Source of the DNA: Tagaea sp. CACIAM 22H2
GTDB taxonomy: Bacteria; Pseudomonadota; Alphaproteobacteria; CACIAM-22H2
Reading direction: 5' to 3'
DNA length: 36,444 bases
NCBI GenBank assembly: GCA_014444615.1
Contig: PVXE01000044.1
Span: forward strand, 1-36,444
The translations under genes and the position numbers were made by a program. Of this stretch, positions 1 through 7,927 are shown piece by piece; positions within the stretch are counted from its first letter, which is position 1; every line of letters starts with the position of its first letter. The notes under the pieces were generated by a model. The model saw only the letters and a list, made by a program, of their open reading frames with translations, was not told where the DNA came from and searched no databases.

Positions 1-1103
1 ATCTGGTCGATCGCGGTCTGCCCGCCGGCGGTACGTCGGGCGCTTGCGATGGCTATGTCTCCGTCTCGACCAAGACGCCGGGCCCGGCCATGACGCTCGC
101 CATCGCCAGCCAAAAGCTGTGGCGCGATTGGGCGGCCGAGCTTGGCGCCGACCGGGTCGAATACCACGTCACCGGCGGCTTGATGCTGATCGAAGCGCCC
201 GACGAAGTCGCGAAGATGGAAGCGCATACGGCGCTGCTGACCGGCCAGGGCATCGAGGCGCGATTGGTCGATCGCCAAGCCATGCTGGCGATCGAACCCG
301 AGCTTTCGACCGAACTTCAAGGCGCGGTCGACGTGCCGAACGAAGCCGGCGTCACGCCCTATCTCGCCACGCTCGCATTGCTGGATGGTGCACGAGCGAA
401 AGCTGCGGCGACATCGTGGAAGACGCGCCCCGTCGCGTTCGATATCGCCGGCGGGCGGATCGTTTCGGCGACGCTGGAAGATGGCGAAGGGGCTCGCTTC
501 CAACTCGTCGCCGAGCACTTCGTGTTCTGCGCCGGTATTTGGAGCCGCGATCTGGGCGCAATGATCGGACTCGATTTGCCGGTTATTCCGCGCCGCGGCG
601 AATTGCTGGTCACCGCGCGCGGCTTGCCGCTCGCCAAGCGCTTCCTCGTCTCGGCGCGCTATCTCACCGCCAAGCTCGATCCCGATCTCGCCGCGAAGTC
701 GGACGATCCGTTGATCCGCATGGGCTACGGCTTCACGCTGGAAGCCACACAGCACGGCCAGCATTTGATCGGCAATACACGTGTCTTCGCCGGATACGAT
801 CGAAGTGTATCCGACGAAGGCTATCGCACCATTCTGGCCGAAGGGGCCAAGCGCGTCCCCGCGCTTGCCCAAGTTTCGATTTTGCGCGCTTTCGCCGGCT
901 TGCGGCCCTTCGTGCCCGACAAGAAGCCTTTGCTGGGCCGCAGCACGAAATATCCCAACCTGCTGATCGCGGCCGGGCACGAAGGCGACGGAATCACGCT
1001 ATCGGCCGTCACGGCCAAGTCAATTTGCGCTTTGGCGCTGGGAAATACGCCGTCCGTCTCGCTCGCGGGATTCGAGCCGGACCGCTTTTCCAAGGCCGCC
1101 TAG
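1..1103 (+). CDS. FAD-dependent oxidoreductase, DAO family (5' end missing)
   Basis: This is the C-terminal part of a D-amino-acid-oxidase-fold flavoenzyme, the group that oxidises amines or amino acids (glycine oxidase, sarcosine oxidase, D-amino-acid dehydrogenase types). The frame is open from base 3, so the true start and the N-terminal GxGxxG FAD-binding strand lie before the window. Visible features are the GYVSVSTKTPGPAMTL stretch near the cut end, the substrate-domain text PRRGELLVT, and the C-terminal flavin-contacting block LRPFVPDKKPLLG followed by AAGHEGDGITLS, which is typical of the family. The substrate cannot be read from the sequence. An aldehyde dehydrogenase and a polyamine-type importer lie 12-19 kb downstream, but the distance makes a shared pathway a guess. 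Family confidence is high; the exact enzyme is unknown. Confidence 0.85.
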   Translation, partial: LVDRGLPAGGTSGACDGYVSVSTKTPGPAMTLAIASQKLWRDWAAELGADRVEYHVTGGLMLIEAPDEVAKMEAHTALLTGQGIEARLVDRQAMLAIEPELSTELQGAVDVPNEAGVTPYLATLALLDGARAKAAATSWKTRPVAFDIAGGRIVSATLEDGEGARFQLVAEHFVFCAGIWSRDLGAMIGLDLPVIPRRGELLVTARGLPLAKRFLVSARYLTAKLDPDLAAKSDDPLIRMGYGFTLEATQHGQHLIGNTRVFAGYDRSVSDEGYRTILAEGAKRVPALAQVSILRAFAGLRPFVPDKKPLLGRSTKYPNLLIAAGHEGDGITLSAVTAKSICALALGNTPSVSLAGFEPDRFSKAA

Positions 1104-1106
1104 ACT

Positions 1107-1125
1107 TCGCCCCATTTCGGGGCGA
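1107..1125 (+). terminator. Hairpin just after the oxidoreductase stop codon
   Basis: Seven-base arms TCGCCCC and GGGGCGA are separated by a five-base loop, beginning four bases after the stop codon. There is no T-run after it, so it is at best a weak terminator or a 3'-end stabilising stem. Confidence 0.35.
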
Positions 1126-1163
1126 CAATCGCTTCAGAACAAGCGAATCAGGCGGCAGAACGC

Positions 1164-2450
1164 ATGGCCCTTACCGCGCCCACGCCCGACGATATCCATC
1201 GCCGCAAATCGATGGATCAGCGCGAATGCGATCTGATGATGCGCCGACACGAGCTTTACATGCTCGCGCGCTCGGGCGGCCAGCGCGCCAATTTCTCCTA
1301 CCGCAATCTCACGGGCCTCAATCTCGCCTGCAAGAATCTGTCGGAAGCGGATTTCACCGGCGCGATCATGGTCGAGTGCGATTTGTCGGGCACGAACCTG
1401 ACGCGCGCGCTGTTGTTCTGCGCGAACCTGACCAAAGCGAAGCTGGTGCGCGCGAATTTGACCCGCGCCGATTTGCGCGGCGCTTGTTTGAAGGGCGCCG
1501 ACCTCACCGCCGCGGAACTCTTCAACGCCGATCTGCGCGAAGGTCAGATTTTCACGCGCGCGAAGGCCAGCGACCTCGAAAGCATGGCGGTCGATCCCGA
1601 CCCTTCGGATATGAGCCGCGCCAAGCTCGTCAACGCGAACCTGACGCAGGCGAATATGTCGGGCTCGGTCGCGGCGATGGCCGATTTCACCGACGCGATC
1701 TTGAAGGGCGCCAATCTCGCCAAGGCGAATCTCAAGAACGCTGTGATGGAAGGCGCCGATCTGGAAGGCGCGGATCTGAGCCGCGCCGATCTGCGCGGCG
1801 TGATCTTGCGCAACGCCAATCTCTACGGCGCCGTGTTCATCGCGGCAGATCGCACCGGGGCGGACGAGACCGGCGCGCTGACCGACGCGCCGCGCGGCAA
1901 GCCGATGAGCATGCTGCGCGATTCTCTGCACACCCTCATCCGCGACCACCAAAGCTGGGTCGAAAGCGGCGGCGCCGCCGGCAAGGCGCTGGATATTTCG
2001 GGCTTCGATATGCGCGATATCGAATGGCCCGATCACGCCCTGCTCACCTCGATGAAGGCGGCGGGCGCTTGCCTCGCGCACGCGCGCATCCAGGGCGCTT
2101 GGCTGCAAGCCAGCAATTTCGAAGGGGCCGATCTACGCGGCGCCGATTTCCGGGCGGCGGATCTGCGCGGCGCCAATCTGCGCATGACCAATTTGGTGCG
2201 CGCCAATTTCGAAGCGTCCAATCTGGCGCCGCTGGTCGTCGCCTCGGGCAAGGCGCTGGTCACGCGCCTCGATCGCGCGATTTTGCGCCATGCGCGCTTC
2301 GTCAATTGTCAGCTGACGCAGACCTCGTTCCGCGAGGCCGATCTGCGCTGGTCCAGCTTCGTCGATTGCGAAACCGCTGGGGCCGATTTCGAATTGTCGA
2401 TCGGCCGTCCGGCCGCAGCCCCGCCGCCCCCGCCCGAGCCTTCATCCTAA
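1164..2450 (+). CDS. Pentapeptide-repeat protein (paralogue A)
   Basis: A 428-residue protein built largely of A(D/N)LxX pentapeptide repeats, which fold as a right-handed quadrilateral beta-helix. After a charged N-terminal helix there is a block of repeats (roughly residues 55-125), a short non-repeat insert, a second block (about 150-220), a helical linker containing LHTLIRDHQSWVESGG (about 255-275), and a third block running to about residue 415. The C-terminus is a proline tail. No signal peptide or membrane segment is visible, so it is probably cytoplasmic. The same block-insert-block-linker-block plan occurs in the gene at 5823-7094, so the two are paralogues. Its 3' end overlaps the convergent DUF748 gene by a few bases. 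No strong Shine-Dalgarno precedes the ATG; a second ATG at 1212 is an alternative start. The molecular role is unknown; it does not resemble a Qnr-type gyrase-protecting protein in length or layout. Confidence 0.85.
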   Translation: MALTAPTPDDIHRRKSMDQRECDLMMRRHELYMLARSGGQRANFSYRNLTGLNLACKNLSEADFTGAIMVECDLSGTNLTRALLFCANLTKAKLVRANLTRADLRGACLKGADLTAAELFNADLREGQIFTRAKASDLESMAVDPDPSDMSRAKLVNANLTQANMSGSVAAMADFTDAILKGANLAKANLKNAVMEGADLEGADLSRADLRGVILRNANLYGAVFIAADRTGADETGALTDAPRGKPMSMLRDSLHTLIRDHQSWVESGGAAGKALDISGFDMRDIEWPDHALLTSMKAAGACLAHARIQGAWLQASNFEGADLRGADFRAADLRGANLRMTNLVRANFEASNLAPLVVASGKALVTRLDRAILRHARFVNCQLTQTSFREADLRWSSFVDCETAGADFELSIGRPAAAPPPPPEPSS

Positions 2451-5400
2451 AACTTCAATTCCACGCGCGGCTTGGCGCCGTCGGCGGTTTCGACCACCGG
2501 CCGGCACTCGAACAAGCGGTTGGCCGCCACACCTTCGCGCGCGATCAGTCGATCCTTGACCGCGCGCATACGCGCTTCGGCCAACCGGCGCAGATCCTGT
2601 TCGCCATGCACCGGCGGCGGCGCGCCCGTGGCGCGCGCGATCAGGTTTTGGATGCCTTCGATCAGCTTCTGGCCTTGGGCATCCGTGCCTTGCGCGGCGT
2701 TGAGTGCGCGCAAGTCGTCGGGGCCGGCGAAGCCGCAAATCTCCATCCGCAGGGTCGGGCGCGCTGCCAACGCATCGGCCAAGCGATCCAACGTCGTCGC
2801 GGTTGCGTCGTCGAACGCGGATTTTCCCGCCGCGAATGCGACCGGCGCCAAGGCGATCTCCGGCCCGCCGCCGCCCTCCAGCAGGGCGCCGAACACCAGG
2901 CCGAAGGGAAATAGCACGTTGAACGTGCCGGCGATGGCGCCGCGCATCGCCCCGCCGACCGCCTGACGCACGGCGCCCGACGTATCGAAACTTGGGTCGT
3001 TGAGCTTGCCGGAAATGGGAATATCGAGCGCGATGTCGCCCGCGGAATCGCGCAGCAGCGACAGCGCAAGGCCGATGGGCACGCCCGTTTCTTCCGACAG
3101 CTGCGGCGTGCCGCGTTCGTCGATTTCCAGATTGCGGATATGCCAGCTGGAAACGCCGGTCAGCGCCTCCTCCTTCGCCGCCAGCGTCAGATCGAGATCG
3201 AAATTGCCGGTGCGCAGATCGACGCCCAGCGCGTCGGCGACGTAAGGCGAGATCGGCGGCAGATCGATGCCCAGCGCCTTGCCCTTCAGATCGAAGCCGC
3301 GCTTGGCCGCGAGCGGCATCGCCGTGCCTTCGAGGGATATCTCGCCGTAGCCGCCGATCCGGCCTTTGAGCGACACCGGCGTGGACCGGTCGACCGCGCG
3401 CGTGTCGAGCGCGCCCACGCGGATCGCAACGCGCGAAGCATCGAGCCGCACGGGCGTTCTGATCGCAAGGTCTTCGAATTCGAGACGCGCATCATCGATC
3501 TCCACCCGTGCCACGCGGATCGCGGGGGCTGGCACGTCGGGATCGGCATCGCCCGCCGCCAGCGCTTCGAAACTCGCAAGGCCCTTGGCCGTGCGCGTGA
3601 CGCGAACGACCGGCGCGCGCGCGCGGACCGTGCCGAAGCGCAGGATGCGGTCGGGATCGAGATTGGCGCCGCCCACATCGACGCGCGCGGCTTCGAAGCG
3701 CCAGGGGAAGGCGGCGATCTCGCCCATCGCCGTTTCGCGGCGCAGCGCCGTCATCTGCTCGACCGCCAGCGCCCGGATACGCAAAGCGGCGTCGGCATAG
3801 GCGAAGCGATCGAACGACACCGATGCGGCCTGGAACAGATCCAGGCCGTCGTCGCGCCGCGCCGCCAAGTCGCGCAAGCGAAGTTGCTGGGCGGCGAAAC
3901 GCGGCCGTTCGGGGGCGATATCCATATTTCCGCCGATACCGGCAACGGTGAGCGTGATCTTCTCGGCCTTGTGGCGTGCCTCGATCCCGTCGAACGATAC
4001 GGGCCCCGCGAAATCGCCGCCCGCGTAGCGCCCTTGAATCGCCACGCGCGCAATCCTGGCGGCGAACTCGGCGCTCTCGGCGGTCGCGTTGTCGATCTCG
4101 ACCTTGCCGTCGAAATCGCCTTGCGCGTATTTGCCCGCGACGCGCAGCGCTTCAAGGGTGGCTTGCGCGTCGGGCAATCTGCCGGATACGCCGGTCGCCC
4201 GCGCTTCGAAATCGGCGGCGATGCTGTTGCCGATCGACACGTCGCCAAGAGTCACATCGAGCCCGGCGATTTCGGCCGCAACGCCATCCGCTTGCGCGCG
4301 CAGTTCGCGCGCCGAGACGTTGCCTTGCAGCTTGACGGTCCCGTCTTTTTCCCCGCGCGCGTCAATGCTGGTGAGCGCAAGACTGGCGGCGCCAAGCCGC
4401 CCTTCCGGCCGCACCGCGTCCAGGGCGCCGATCTCGCCCGCGACTTGGGCGCGCCACGTCGCGTCGGCGGCCAAACGGAAATCAATCGCGCGTGCAGCGA
4501 TCGTCCCGGCCTTGACGCCCTCGATCGCCAGATCGGCGGCATTCGCTGCGCCGTTCGCGGCAAGGCCGCCCTTCGGCGACCAGCCGAGCTTGCCTTTCCA
4601 ATCGAGCGCGCGCGCCGAAACGATGCCCGGCAAATCGCCGCCCGCCAGCGCGAGCGTGCCGTCGAGCGTCGCCGCATCCGGTTTCGCATCGAGTGCCGCG
4701 TCGGCGCGCAGACGCCCCGCCATGGCGAAGTCGATGAAAGGGGCGATCGCGCCCAGATCGAGATCGGCGATCGCGATATCGAATTGGGCGCCGGGAACAT
4801 TCGCCATCGGCGTGGCCGTGCCCTTGGCGCGCAGCGTGCCGCCGGCGAGTTTCGTCTCGATCTCCAAGCGCAACGGGCGCTCGGCGTCGGCGAGCGCGAA
4901 ATCGGAGACGTCGAATTTCTCGACTGCGACGGGCAGCGTCTTGCCGTCGGCATCCGCGAGCGTCAAGCGCCCGGCTTTCGCGGTCAGCCGGGCGATCCCC
5001 AACGGAAACGGCGACGCTTCGGGCGGCGGTGCCGCAACCGCCGCAGCCGCGTCGGCGACCGGCACGGTCTCGCCGCTCGGGAAGGGCAGCACCCAGCGCC
5101 GGTCCTTGCCGCGCTCCAAGCGCAGTTCGAACCCATCGACCGTGACTTCGAGAATATCCACACGGCCCGCGAACAACGATTTCCACGCGAAGGACACGTC
5201 GATGCGATCGACGATGAAAGGCGGGCCCAACGGCGGACGCATATCCAAACGGCGCAGATCGATCTGGCCGCGCGTCAGCGAGAACACCGCTTCGTCGAGT
5301 GCGGCGACCTTAATGCCCTGCGCTTCCAGCCCGCGCGTCAGTGCAAAACGCAAAGCGGCAGACGGCCCCCACCACAATGCCGGCGGCAGCAGAACGGCGA

Positions 5401-5461
5401 AAACGGCCGCAGCGACGATCGACACCCGCCGCCGCCGGCCACCTTTGCGCCATATTTTCAT
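2447..5461 (-). CDS. AsmA-like / DUF748 family envelope protein
   Basis: A protein of about 1,000 residues with one N-terminal membrane anchor (VSIVAAAVFAVLLPPALWW) preceded by a very basic KGGRRRR stretch, so the long remainder should lie in the periplasm. The body is a series of amphipathic beta-rich repeats of the AsmA/TamB/YhdP kind, proteins that bridge the inner and outer membranes and affect outer-membrane lipid and protein assembly. The DUF748 hallmark is visible near the C-terminus: LLRDSAGDIALDIPISGKL followed by NDPSFD, then an OmpA-like terminal region starting near LAPVAFAAGKSAFD. I chose the ATG at 5461 because GGAAAG lies four bases upstream; an in-frame ATG at 5476 adds five residues but has no ribosome-binding site. 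A TATATA element at 5483-5488 (minus) could be its -10. It is convergent with pentapeptide gene A and divergent from the YjfB-like gene. Confidence 0.85.
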   Translation of the reverse strand: MKIWRKGGRRRRVSIVAAAVFAVLLPPALWWGPSAALRFALTRGLEAQGIKVAALDEAVFSLTRGQIDLRRLDMRPPLGPPFIVDRIDVSFAWKSLFAGRVDILEVTVDGFELRLERGKDRRWVLPFPSGETVPVADAAAAVAAPPPEASPFPLGIARLTAKAGRLTLADADGKTLPVAVEKFDVSDFALADAERPLRLEIETKLAGGTLRAKGTATPMANVPGAQFDIAIADLDLGAIAPFIDFAMAGRLRADAALDAKPDAATLDGTLALAGGDLPGIVSARALDWKGKLGWSPKGGLAANGAANAADLAIEGVKAGTIAARAIDFRLAADATWRAQVAGEIGALDAVRPEGRLGAASLALTSIDARGEKDGTVKLQGNVSARELRAQADGVAAEIAGLDVTLGDVSIGNSIAADFEARATGVSGRLPDAQATLEALRVAGKYAQGDFDGKVEIDNATAESAEFAARIARVAIQGRYAGGDFAGPVSFDGIEARHKAEKITLTVAGIGGNMDIAPERPRFAAQQLRLRDLAARRDDGLDLFQAASVSFDRFAYADAALRIRALAVEQMTALRRETAMGEIAAFPWRFEAARVDVGGANLDPDRILRFGTVRARAPVVRVTRTAKGLASFEALAAGDADPDVPAPAIRVARVEIDDARLEFEDLAIRTPVRLDASRVAIRVGALDTRAVDRSTPVSLKGRIGGYGEISLEGTAMPLAAKRGFDLKGKALGIDLPPISPYVADALGVDLRTGNFDLDLTLAAKEEALTGVSSWHIRNLEIDERGTPQLSEETGVPIGLALSLLRDSAGDIALDIPISGKLNDPSFDTSGAVRQAVGGAMRGAIAGTFNVLFPFGLVFGALLEGGGGPEIALAPVAFAAGKSAFDDATATTLDRLADALAARPTLRMEICGFAGPDDLRALNAAQGTDAQGQKLIEGIQNLIARATGAPPPVHGEQDLRRLAEARMRAVKDRLIAREGVAANRLFECRPVVETADGAKPRVELKF

Positions 5462-5585
5462 CAATCTTTCCAACATTCTAACTATATAGCGCGAACGCGT
5501 GGCGATTTCGCCCTATTCCATTCAACCGGATCGCGCTATACTTCTGAACATCAGAACGACTTATTCTTTTTTTTGGGAGAACCCA

Positions 5586-5771
5586 ATGGAACTGTCGATG
5601 ACCTCCGCCGCCTCGTCGCTGGGCAGCTCCGCCGGTGGCGTTCAAGCCGCCGCCGCCATTCAGGCGTTCAAGATCGCAGCCCAAGCCCAGCAAGCGCTGG
5701 TCGGCTTGGTTGAGACGATTCAGCCGCCGGCCTCGTCGGGCCGCGGCCAGAACGTCAATCTGCAGGCCTAA
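5586..5771 (+). CDS. Small YjfB-type putative motility protein
   Basis: A 61-residue protein starting MELSMTSAASSL. The middle segment AIQAFKIAAQAQQALVGLVE and the C-terminal GQNVNLQA match what I recall of the YjfB family (putative motility protein; about 60 residues, an amphipathic helix with repeated Q/A, ending in a G-x-N/V-D/N motif). The family is associated with motility genes but has no defined biochemical role. The ATG at 5586 is chosen because GGGAGA lies five bases upstream; the open frame continues further 5' without a good start. A TATACT box at 5537-5542 is a plausible -10 with no convincing -35. An unbroken run of eight T's sits in the leader just before the ribosome-binding site. 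No flagellar or chemotaxis gene is visible nearby. Confidence 0.7.
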   Translation: MELSMTSAASSLGSSAGGVQAAAAIQAFKIAAQAQQALVGLVETIQPPASSGRGQNVNLQA

Positions 5772-5798
5772 GCTTCGGCTTTCGTCCCGAGCGTTTCG

Positions 5799-5822
5799 CC
5801 CGGATGCGCCAGCGCATCCGGG
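5799..5822. terminator. Perfect 11-bp hairpin between convergent genes
   Basis: The arms CCCGGATGCGC and GCGCATCCGGG are perfectly complementary around a two-base CA centre, in effect a 10-bp stem with a CCAG loop. It fills the space between the YjfB-like gene and the stop codon of pentapeptide gene B. Neither side has a T-run, so it may be a weak bidirectional terminator or a 3'-end protecting stem. Confidence 0.5.
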
Positions 5823-7094
5823 TTAATCGCGTTGCGCGCCCTCGAAACGCGCGTCGGCAACCACGCAATCGCGCAGATCGGCGCCGCGCAGGTCCGCGCC
5901 GTCGAACTCGGCGCCCGCCAAGCTCGCGCGCGTTAGCATGGCCCCGGCGAAGCCCGCGCGCCAGAAGCGGCCCAGTTCGAGATTGGCGGACATCGTCTGC
6001 CCGTCCGGCCCGCCCACGCGCACCGGACGGAAATCCGCCTGCGCGAAACGCGCTTGGGCGAAGTAGCCGCGTTTGAGCGTCGCGGCTCGCAGATCCGTGC
6101 GCGTGAAGTCCGCGGACGAGAAATCGCCGAACGACAAATCGCAAAGCACGAGCGACGAGCGGGCGAAATCGGCGGCGGGCGCGTGCGCGTTCCGGAAACT
6201 CGCGCCCGAGAGGTCGAGCCCCGCAAGAACAGCCCCGCTGAGATCGGCGCCCGCCAGATCGAGCCGCTCGCCTTGCGCGCCTTGCGTCGCTATCCACGCG
6301 GCATGCGCTTCGACCATCGCCGCAAGCCCGGCGCGGACGTCGCGCAAGCGCGCGCTGGCGTTACCGCCCGCCGCGAGGGCTTCGCGCGCCGCCCGATCGA
6401 GGATCGCGCCCGTCACATCGGCGCGCGCCAACGACGTGCCCTGCAGCAACGCGCCCGCGACGACAGCGCCGCGCAACGTGGCACCGGCCAGATCGCAGGC
6501 GCGAAGCTCGGCCTCGCGCAGATCGGCGCCGGTGAAGTCGGCGTTGCGGAAATCGACGCGGACCAACGTCGCGCCGGCGAATTTCACGTCCGTCAGATCG
6601 ACCTGCATGGCGATCGTGCCGTCGAGCTGCGCGCGGCTGAGATCGGCGCCCTTCATCACCGCTGTCGCGGCATCGACGACGCCACCGGTCGCGGGTTCCG
6701 TGCCGTTCGAACCGTCGTGACGCTGGCGGGACAGCTTCCCTTCGCGCAGATCGCAGGCGATCATTTTGGCGCCGGTGAGATCGGTGCCGCGCAACGTGGC
6801 GCCGCGAAGATCCGCGCCCGATAGATCCGCGCCCCGCAACCGCGCGAACCGCAGATCAGTGCAAAAGAGTGAGGCGCCCCGCAAATTGGCGCCGCGCGCC
6901 GAGCAGCCGCGCATACGCGCGCCGGTGAAATCCGCGCCGGCGAAATCGAGCCCGTCGAGATCGGCCCCGGCGAGATCCTGGAACGTGAACTTCGCGCGCT
7001 GCCCATAGGGCTCGCCCTTACGGAAACGCGCATGCGAATGCGCCATCTCGCGCAGCGCGACGCGGTCGAGCTTGAGATGTCCCGCGGCCGTCAC
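5823..7094 (-). CDS. Pentapeptide-repeat protein (paralogue B), coupled to histidine kinase
   Basis: A 423-residue pentapeptide-repeat protein with three repeat blocks separated by an insert (around the SRQRHDGSNGTEP stretch) and by a helical linker containing LAAMVEAHAAWIATQG. This is the same architecture as the protein at 1164-2450; both share an N-terminal segment of the form GQRA-F-(S/T)-(Y/F) and the text FTGA near it. I take the GTG at 7094 as the start: it forms a GTGA overlap with the stop codon of the upstream histidine kinase and has GGGAGAA six bases upstream. An in-frame ATG at 7161-7163 would instead run 70 bases into the kinase gene. The four-base overlap implies translational coupling, so kinase and repeat protein are probably made together. 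The protein looks soluble and its function is unknown. It ends at a hairpin shared with the convergent YjfB-like gene. Confidence 0.85.
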   Translation of the reverse strand: MTAAGHLKLDRVALREMAHSHARFRKGEPYGQRAKFTFQDLAGADLDGLDFAGADFTGARMRGCSARGANLRGASLFCTDLRFARLRGADLSGADLRGATLRGTDLTGAKMIACDLREGKLSRQRHDGSNGTEPATGGVVDAATAVMKGADLSRAQLDGTIAMQVDLTDVKFAGATLVRVDFRNADFTGADLREAELRACDLAGATLRGAVVAGALLQGTSLARADVTGAILDRAAREALAAGGNASARLRDVRAGLAAMVEAHAAWIATQGAQGERLDLAGADLSGAVLAGLDLSGASFRNAHAPAADFARSSLVLCDLSFGDFSSADFTRTDLRAATLKRGYFAQARFAQADFRPVRVGGPDGQTMSANLELGRFWRAGFAGAMLTRASLAGAEFDGADLRGADLRDCVVADARFEGAQRD

Positions 7095-7885
7095 GCGACG
7101 TTCTCCCACGGATGGATCGGCGGCGGACCGCTGCGCGCACGCCATGGCGGCAACGACACCCATACGTCGGTCCCCGAACCCGGCACGCTGTCGACGGCGA
7201 GCGTGCCGCCGTGCAACTCGGCGAGCAGGCGCACAATCGACAAGCCGAGCCCCGTGCCTTTCTCGCCGCGAACGCCTTCGCTGGACGTCGCGTAAAGCTG
7301 CGTCACGCGCGCGAGCGTGGCCGCGTCCATTCCCGCCCCGGTATCCGACACGCCGAATCCCGGCGCGCCATCGGCGGAGACGCGCGCGGCCAGACGGATC
7401 GTGCCGCCCGCTGGCGTGAACTTCCCGGCGTTCGACAGAAGATTGATCGCGATCTGGCGCAACGCGCGCGGATCGGCGAAGATGGAAAGATCGGCCGGCA
7501 GATCGAGTTCCAAATTTTGCCGGTTACGCTCGGCAAGGCCGCGAACCGTCGCTGCGGCGACCTTCAGCACGCCGGCGAGATCGCAGACTTCCTCCTCCAG
7601 CGCGTACTGCCCCGAGGAGAAGCGCGCGACGTCGAGCGTTTCGACGACCAGCTCGCTCAAATGGATCGCGGCGGTGTGTATGTCGCGTGCATAGTCGACA
7701 TAGCGCGGATTTCCCATCGGACCGAACTTGCCTTCGGCCATGATCTCGGCGAAGCCGGCGATCGCGTTCAGCGGGCTGCGGAATTCGTGAATCAACTGCG
7801 CCATGAAATCGCGCTGCCGCGCGATACGCGCATGCGCTTCGGCGAGTTCGGCGCGCAACGCTGCGATTTTGGGACCATCTTCCAT
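7091..7885 (-). CDS. Soluble sensor histidine kinase
   Basis: A 264-residue kinase of the two-component type with only the transmitter core. A short coiled-coil (residues 5-30) leads into the HisKA helix with the phospho-acceptor His33 in LIHEFRSPLNAI. The HATPase_c domain follows, with N-box INLLSNAGKF (about 147-156), G1 box DTGAGM (181-186) and G2 box GTGLGLSI (210-217). There is no membrane segment, PAS, GAF or other sensory domain, so any signal must come from a partner protein; the coupled pentapeptide-repeat product is the obvious candidate. No response regulator is encoded in this window. The gene starts 42 bases after recJ stops, and the ATG has no strong Shine-Dalgarno. It may be read through from recJ or have a weak promoter of its own. 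Confidence 0.9.
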   Translation of the reverse strand: MEDGPKIAALRAELAEAHARIARQRDFMAQLIHEFRSPLNAIAGFAEIMAEGKFGPMGNPRYVDYARDIHTAAIHLSELVVETLDVARFSSGQYALEEEVCDLAGVLKVAAATVRGLAERNRQNLELDLPADLSIFADPRALRQIAINLLSNAGKFTPAGGTIRLAARVSADGAPGFGVSDTGAGMDAATLARVTQLYATSSEGVRGEKGTGLGLSIVRLLAELHGGTLAVDSVPGSGTDVWVSLPPWRARSGPPPIHPWENVA

Positions 7886-7927
7886 CGGAAAAATATGGCA
7901 CGCGGCGATGAACCGATGTTTAACGCG

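Noticed and set aside
1164..2450. Pentapeptide proteins as Qnr-like gyrase-protecting or phage proteins
   Set aside because: They are twice the usual Qnr length, have non-repeat linkers and lie among housekeeping genes.
44..2914. A 956-codon open frame on the plus strand across the oxidoreductase and pentapeptide genes
   Set aside because: Arginine-rich, compositionally odd text with no motifs; a shadow of real genes in high-GC DNA.
3140..5713. A long plus-strand open frame opposite the DUF748 gene
   Set aside because: Antisense shadow; the minus-strand protein has a membrane anchor and family motifs, this one has none.
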